This document shows positions 58,399 to 64,000 of a stretch of DNA of 64,000 bases, piece after piece (position 1 is the stretch's first letter; each line of letters begins with the position of its first letter). The notes beneath the pieces were generated by a model. That model made no database searches. It was not told where the DNA came from and was given only the letters and a program-made list of their open reading frames with translations. Both the position numbers and the translations under genes were made by a program. Source of the DNA: Mytilisepta virgata (taxonomy: Eukaryota; Mollusca; Bivalvia; Mytilida; Mytilidae); contig CM051517.1 in NCBI GenBank assembly GCA_028015205.1, positions 54,435,455-54,499,454 on the forward strand, given 5' to 3'.

Positions 58399-59183
58399 GC
58401 TTTCATGCGGCATTTCAAAATGTCCCAGGTCGACTATATCACAAAACTTAAATCGACCTACGCTTTCTGGGTCGTATTTTCAATGAGCAGCTATCCACAA
58501 GTTAAGAAACCGATCGGTTGATCCTTGTTCTCTCTCCCTTGTGTTGCTCTGATCGATACCTAAAGTATTTGTAATTTTAATGGGGTATGGAAGTACTTTT
58601 GGTAAGGTATAGAGTTCTGCTTAGTTTGTGGCCTATGTATAATTTTTATTGTAAGGTCCGTGACTCTGCTTTTGGCTTTCGCTGTACCCGTGTCTTTCCA
58701 GTGTTTTTTTTTATGTTTTGTTAACGTGTAATCTGTCTGATGTATCTTGTTTTAATTTGGTCTTGCACTTTGCCATTGTATCTCTGTCATTTGAGGTTAA
58801 TGTGTTCGGCTATGGCCACCATTTTTTTCAGCGGATGATACCGACTCAAACTTCAAGAGACTGGAAATCCGTGCTCCCAACATACATTAAACCGGTAATT
58901 AATATAAGCTGGCCCGTATCCGGACCAACTTCGAATGGATTCTGACGTATAAAAACAGTAGAAAGACCACATTAAAGTCTATTCATTGCATAGCTCTCAT
59001 ATATATAAGTATAGTAGTTTAATGTTCTGCAAGTATATTTTAATAACAGCATTGGCATTGTATTTCTTAGGTTTTTCAAAACACTTTTGGCATTGTATTT
59101 CATAGTTTTCACAATCTTATCTTACCTCCAAGCAGTGCCCGAGAAAGAAAATGCCAACTATTATGCCCATCCATCCACCCATT
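58399..59183. other. Possible 3' flank of the palindrome gene
   Basis: Slightly T-rich on the plus strand (GTGTTTTTTTTTATG, CTCTGCTTTTGGC). No clear repeat, gene or polyadenylation signal recognised. Confidence 0.3.
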
Positions 59184-59354
59184 TGTATGACGCGGTATGT
59201 GCGTCATAAATATTTATTTATGCCTAAGCATAAATCGATTTATGCCCAGGCATAAATCCATTTAAGGCTATGCATAAATGATTTATTCCTAGGCATAAAT
59301 CGATTTATGCTTAGACATAAATAAATATTTATGACGCACATACCGCGTCATACA
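59184..59354. repeat. 171-bp near-perfect palindrome with GCATAAAT repeats
   Basis: TGTATGACGCGGTATGTGCG is inverted at the far end as CGCACATACCGCGTCATACA. The interior has six or more GCATAAAT/ATTTATGC half-sites around ATCGATTTATGC. Could extrude as a cruciform. A non-autonomous element is the simplest reading. Confidence 0.8.
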
Positions 59355-61226
59355 TTTGTCTAAGGAATGAAGGACTTGAGAAACGTCATTCTCCCGCTCT
59401 CTAGTCTGAGCCGAAGTTACATATATACATAATCGGTATCTCAAACCACCTAACCAAGTTTATCCTATTTAAAAAGATTAATTCTGTTCTACGGGACTTT
59501 CTTAATAAATTAAAATCCACTAATTTAACACCCCTAATAGATTTTGATTTTGGGGTAGAGAAATAATAAGATGAAGTAATACATATTGCATATTTCATAC
59601 AAGCGGCGTAGCTATGCCCCCCGGGGGTTACTTCCATTAGAAATGGTAGTACATGTGTAACAGGGTCCATTTTTCACACATGTCCTGTCATGATCAGGGT
59701 TGCTATTTTTACCCTGGTCAATAACAGGATTACCTTTTCATAATTTTATCATTGTGGAAGTATAAACGACGTGTCATGCACAGGATCTGCTACCCACTGT
59801 CATGACTACAAATCACTCTCTGAACTAAACATGTGCTAAAATGTAAGGCTAATTACAATGTACATCGTTATCAATGATCCTTAGTGATGAGACTGACCAT
59901 GCAGTTGTCATGACGACCCACATTAATTAGCGAGCACACTTATAATTAGAGTACACAGTGTCATTGACAGGGTACGATTTTCCAAATCCCCATCAAGTCA
60001 TTAACAGGGTTACCTCCGGGGGCTACATTTGAACATTGAATGTAACTAACACATATGACGGTATGATTTTCCAAATTTCCGGGTCATGAACATGTTCCCG
60101 TTTGACCGCCACAATTGGCACATAAACGGAATACCCCCGACGGGAGCTATGACTGAATTGACGTGAAAGCACAAAAGTAGGGAAAAGTGCTATACCGCAG
60201 TCCAGTTATAATAGTGCAATGATTAAAACAAATTTTGATTCAAACTGGCACATTTTAATAACATACTTTGTAATGTCGGATCATTGTTTGGACTTAAAAA
60301 AAAACCGTAATACTTTTGATGAAATGGACATACACTCTCCTACGGACGTTTGTATCATTGTATCAAGGTTTGCAGATTGATTTCGGCAGTCTTCCCTGCA
60401 GACTACATCATATCAAGTTTCATTTCCTGTGATCATGCAGTTTTTTAAGAAGATTTCCGATAATTTTTCTCCTTGTCATTTGAAACAAGTGTTTCACACG
60501 AGAAGACTGATATATAACTTAAACACTCACAACAGGCAGATATCATATAATGACAAAAGCTTACATTTGTCATTTAGGCCATAAAAGGGGGAGAAGAAGG
60601 CCACAATACGATCCACAGACTTTTATTCAAAAGTATTGTGGATGTTAAATTTGTGTTAGAAGGAAGTTTAGTTCTTTATCCTTCATTGTCCTTTTCTATT
60701 TTATTTCTTTTGTTGTCTTTTATTTTCGTCAGAATTTTGTACAGCTACGCCATTGGACACAAGACTTGTAAAACTGAAAATAAAGGAAGATTGTATAGAT
60801 TCAGATATTTCTTAAGTGCAAAAGAAATTATAGTCGACGGATAATATCTCCTACTGTCATAAATATTTTAAAGAGTTTAAAATATTGTATTCAAATCCTT
60901 GTGTGAAAATAAAGATTGATGTAATTAAGAACATGAAAAAACGAATGATATTTATTTTCAGGATGTAATTTTCGGTGTTTAGTTTCTGTTCGTAAGATTT
61001 AACACCAGTTTGAATAGGACAATTTTACAAAATCCTAATATCAAGGAGAAGGAAAGGTTTGTTCTGTCCAGACAACACAAACTCCTATAAAAAACAGGAG
61101 TGAACCCAGGTGCTCCAGAAGGGTAAGAACTTTGCATGATTCGTCCTCCGGTCTCCATACACTTTTGAATTTAATCTGCTCATAAACCACTGGGTCAATT
61201 GGAACAATGGTCCTTGGGACCTTTTT
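59355..61226. other. Region without recognised genes
   Basis: 59630-60150 has loose repeats of AACAGGGTTACC and GGGGGCTAC phrases. 60638-60844 has a 68-codon hydrophobic frame with no splice or family support. 61072-61127 (ACTCCTATAAAAAACAGGAG, then GTGAACCCAGGTGCTCCAGA) is a fragment of the reverse transcriptase element's 3' part. Confidence 0.4.
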
Positions 61227-62470
61227 TGCTCACCTGGCCTGAAATGCCATATGAGCTATTGCCATAATTTGGCGTCCGTTGTCCGTCGTCGTCGTCCGGC
61301 GTAAACCTTTCCTCTGAAACCACTGGGCAAATTGGGACCAAACTTTGGTGGAATGGTCCTTTGGGTGGCCTCCTTCCAAAGTTATGTCAGAAATCCCCGA
61401 CCTCCAGCCGACATGGCTGCTGTTACTAAAAATAGAAAAAGGGGATTGAATTTTAAAAATCTATGAAACTACATGGCTAATAGGAACCAGACTTGGTAGT
61501 TATGGTCCTTAGGAGGTTTCTCTTTCAGAATAATGTCTGATGACCCGGACTGTTAACCAAGATGGCCACCACAGCAAAACTTAGTTTAACATAGGGTCCT
61601 ATGGGAAAATCCATTGAAAAATCTTTGTCTGAAACTACTTAACCAATTGGAACCAATATTTGCATCAATGGTCCTTAAATGGTCCTCTGTCAGATTTGTG
61701 TCCGATGAACCAGAAAGTCAACCAAGATGGTCGCCACAGCCGAACTAAGTTTAACATAGCTAGGATACTAATTCCTTAAAAAATAATTAAAAAATCTTCT
61801 TGTTTGAAACCCTCAGGCAATGGGAACCAAACTGTGGCAGAAATAGTCCTTAGGTGGTCCTCTTTCAGAGTTGTGTCTGATGACCGGGATTTCAACAAAT
61901 TTGGCCGCCACAGCTGAACTTATTTTAACATAGGACACTAATGGAAAATTCATTAAATAATCTTGTCTGAAGCCACCGAACCGATTGGAACCAGACTTGG
62001 CACCAATGGTCCTTAGATGGTCCTCTTTCAGAATTGTGTCCGATGACCTGGACTTTCAACCCAGATGGCCGCTACTGCTAAACTTAGTTTAACGTAGAAC
62101 ACTATGGAAGAATTAGTTTAAAAAATCTTGTCTGAAACCACCAAGCCAATTGAGACCAGACTTGAAACTGCTGGGCCAATTAAGCCTTTACTTTGATGGA
62201 ATCGGTCCTCAGGTTATACAGACTTTATACAGTAGTATGGCTGCTGTTACAAAAGATAGAAAAAATCCGCCAAAAATATTTAAAAATCTGCTCTGAAAGT
62301 TCTGGCCCAGTTGAGACCCAACTTTGGTAAATGGCTGTTAGGGGATCTCTTTTCTAAATTGTGTTTGGAGTCCGGACCCTGTACCAATATGACCGCAGTT
62401 ACTAAAACTAGAAAAATTAGGGGTTGGGGGGGGGGGGTAACCCCCTTCCCCTTCTGAAACTCCTGGGCAA
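61227..62470. repeat. AGCTCACC-type dispersed element, copy 3
   Basis: Begins TTGCTCACCTGGCCTGAAAT with CGTCCGTTGTCCGTCGTCGT, followed by about seven diverged units of about 150-180 bp with TGGTCCTTAGGTGGTCCTCT, AAGATGGCCGCCACAGC-like and TTAGTTTAACATAGG phrases, to a G run near 62425. The right end (GGTGAGC) was not found. Confidence 0.6.
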
Positions 62471-62479
62471 ATAGAGACC

Positions 62480-63726
62480 TAACTATTTTTCACCATTTTT
62501 TTTTCATTATTTATACCCTTGAGGCAGTAAATTTTTTTTATTATTAAACACTGAACTACAAAAGGGTGAGTGTTTTGTAATTACAATTCCGAAAACAAAC
62601 TTTTTAGAAACTTTCTCTTTAAAAGATACATAACCGCTTAAAAATTGACCGTAAAAATAAGATTATTTAATTCTGCCATTTTAATATACCTACTTGAAAA
62701 AATGTCTTTACATAATTTTTTCCTTTAAATAACCTTATTGATAATGTATACATATTATTGGAAAATTACAATGTTATGGAAATGAATAGGATCATCAATT
62801 AAAAAATAAAAATAATTTCCTGAAACATACATGACATACATGTAAGTCAGGGGTAAATAACGCATGAAGAAGTAGACGTAAATAATTCAATATAAAACGG
62901 ATTTTATGTTACGTTCAAGGGGTAATTCTCGTATATTTCCTACAATATTGTTATTCTTTGTATAAAGATTCCAACACTGTTTTCATTTTTTACATTAAGA
63001 GTAAAACTAAATAACGAAACGAAATTATATTAAAGGCTTTAAGTTTATTATTCTTAAGTATCATTAGCTACATCTATCTGGATTTTCGATGTTTGGAGTC
63101 GCGAAACAAAGGAATAAGGACATCATTTTCCAATATTTACACATAACAATTTCTTAATCTTAAATATTAACCAACTTTTTTATCTGATTTTTTAATGCAA
63201 GAAAGAGAAATTTTATGCTTAATCATGCAAAGTCGTGTATAGAGGCGATATGGGTCAGTTCCTTGTTTTTGGAATATTTGGAAGAAGGACAGTCAGAACC
63301 AAAACCATTCTTATTTCAATATAAACTCACTTACAGGGAAAATTAGTTTTAGTTCTGAATGTCCATTTCGTTGAAAAACTGTCGTAAAGAAGTTAATTTG
63401 GCAATTGTTTTGTGAAATTGATATTGATGTATGTGGAAAAATATTTAGTAACTTATTGACGCCTACTAATCTCTGTCATACATGACAATTGATAATGTTA
63501 ATTATTTAAATTATGCTGTTTTATTTCTAAATTTTAAGAAACTGATTCGCTGTTTTATTATTTCCTTAGCGAGTTTATATAATTCTAGTTAATTAGATAG
63601 GAGTATAGCGAAAAAATACACTCTGCACTACTTTTCAATCGCTTTCATAGCCAATATTAATTTGGAACATATTATTCAACCAATATCTATGTAGTAATTG
63701 GAGTAATATATACACATATCAAACAG
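62480..63726. other. AT-rich region, nothing recognised
   Basis: Strongly AT-rich, no repeat family or coding frame seen. Confidence 0.4.
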
Positions 63727-63874
63727 GAACTATTTCATCAAATCAGATTCCCCACGTTTTGAACGTATTCAGCAGATTGTAAAAATTTTACCACAAACAG
63801 CTGCTTTGAATGAGCAGGGATCATATAATACTATATACAGTTCCTGGAATGAAAGAGATAAGTGGGCGTGTTAA
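63727..63874 (+). CDS. Weak candidate terminal exon
   Basis: After ATCAAACAG, a frame of about 49 codons reads NYFIKSDSPRFERIQQIVKI, LPQTAALNEQGSYNTIYSSW and NERDKWAC, then TAA. An AATAAA signal follows at about 63977. The composition looks protein-like, but the acceptor lacks a good pyrimidine tract and I recognise no family, so this may be chance. Confidence 0.22.
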
Positions 63875-64000
63875 TTGTTAGTTATTATTAGCAAGTCTTA
63901 GGTTACCATGTACCAGGTAATGTCTCGAGAGATTTTTAAAGGTATTAGGCAATTTTTTGAAAATGCACTTGAAGTAAAATAAACGAAGAAGAAAATGACC

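Noticed and set aside
60638..60844. 68-codon ORF with a hydrophobic stretch
   Set aside because: No homology recognised, no splice sites, and such frames are expected by chance in T-rich DNA.

Overview
This is nuclear DNA of an animal, very probably a bivalve mollusc close to Mytilus. It is AT-rich, its genes are cut into short exons by GT-AG introns (one GC-AG), and most non-coding sequence is dispersed repeat. The repeat types are ones I associate with mussels: AGCTCACC...GGTGAGC elements, elements ending in runs of GGAC, CTTGACCTCATTTTCATGG tandem elements, a tRNA-derived SINE and many foldback elements. No prokaryotic gene layout is present. The bivalve assignment rests on recognition by eye, not on a search.

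Region 1 (about 1.3-22.0 kb, minus strand) is a complete gene for a DC-STAMP-domain protein of the DCST2 type (sneaky/SPE-42 family, sperm membrane proteins needed for gamete fusion). Fifteen coding exons join in frame to 780 codons plus stop. Its introns hold foldback elements, a decayed reverse transcriptase, a broken copy of its own exon 10, and a minisatellite built from its own exon 8 splice acceptor.

Region 2 (22.0-27.4 kb) is the divergent intergenic space: AGCTCACC-type repeats, a second reverse transcriptase remnant on the minus strand and a TIR element just upstream of the next gene.

Region 3 (27.4-46.2 kb, plus strand) is a complete gene for EXD2, a DEDDy 3'-5' exonuclease anchored by one N-terminal membrane segment. 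Eleven coding exons join to 559 codons plus stop, with all catalytic residues present. A 27-bp tandem duplication gives exon 6 two in-frame acceptors. A decayed copy of the terminal exon lies 2.2 kb downstream, and intron 7 carries a 1.7-kb TIR element containing a SAM-domain first exon.

Region 4 (46.3-53.0 kb) holds a SINE, a LINE-like endonuclease fragment, a 180-bp tandem element and a 4.5-kb minisatellite of about 110 units of 40 bp with kilobase-scale internal duplications.

Region 5 (53.8-58.4 kb) is the most unusual part. A 4.47-kb near-perfect palindrome has arms that each carry a GCGCGC-rich putative promoter and two intact small exons. A possible third exon beyond the right arm is phase-compatible and would complete a 108-residue protein of unknown function, with an intron containing an inverted copy of its own promoter and first two exons.

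Region 6 (58.4-64 kb) is mostly unannotated AT-rich sequence with a short palindrome, another AGCTCACC-type element and one weak candidate terminal exon at the end.

Genes were found by conceptual splicing and recall of family sequences. Untranslated regions and transcription starts are not determined.
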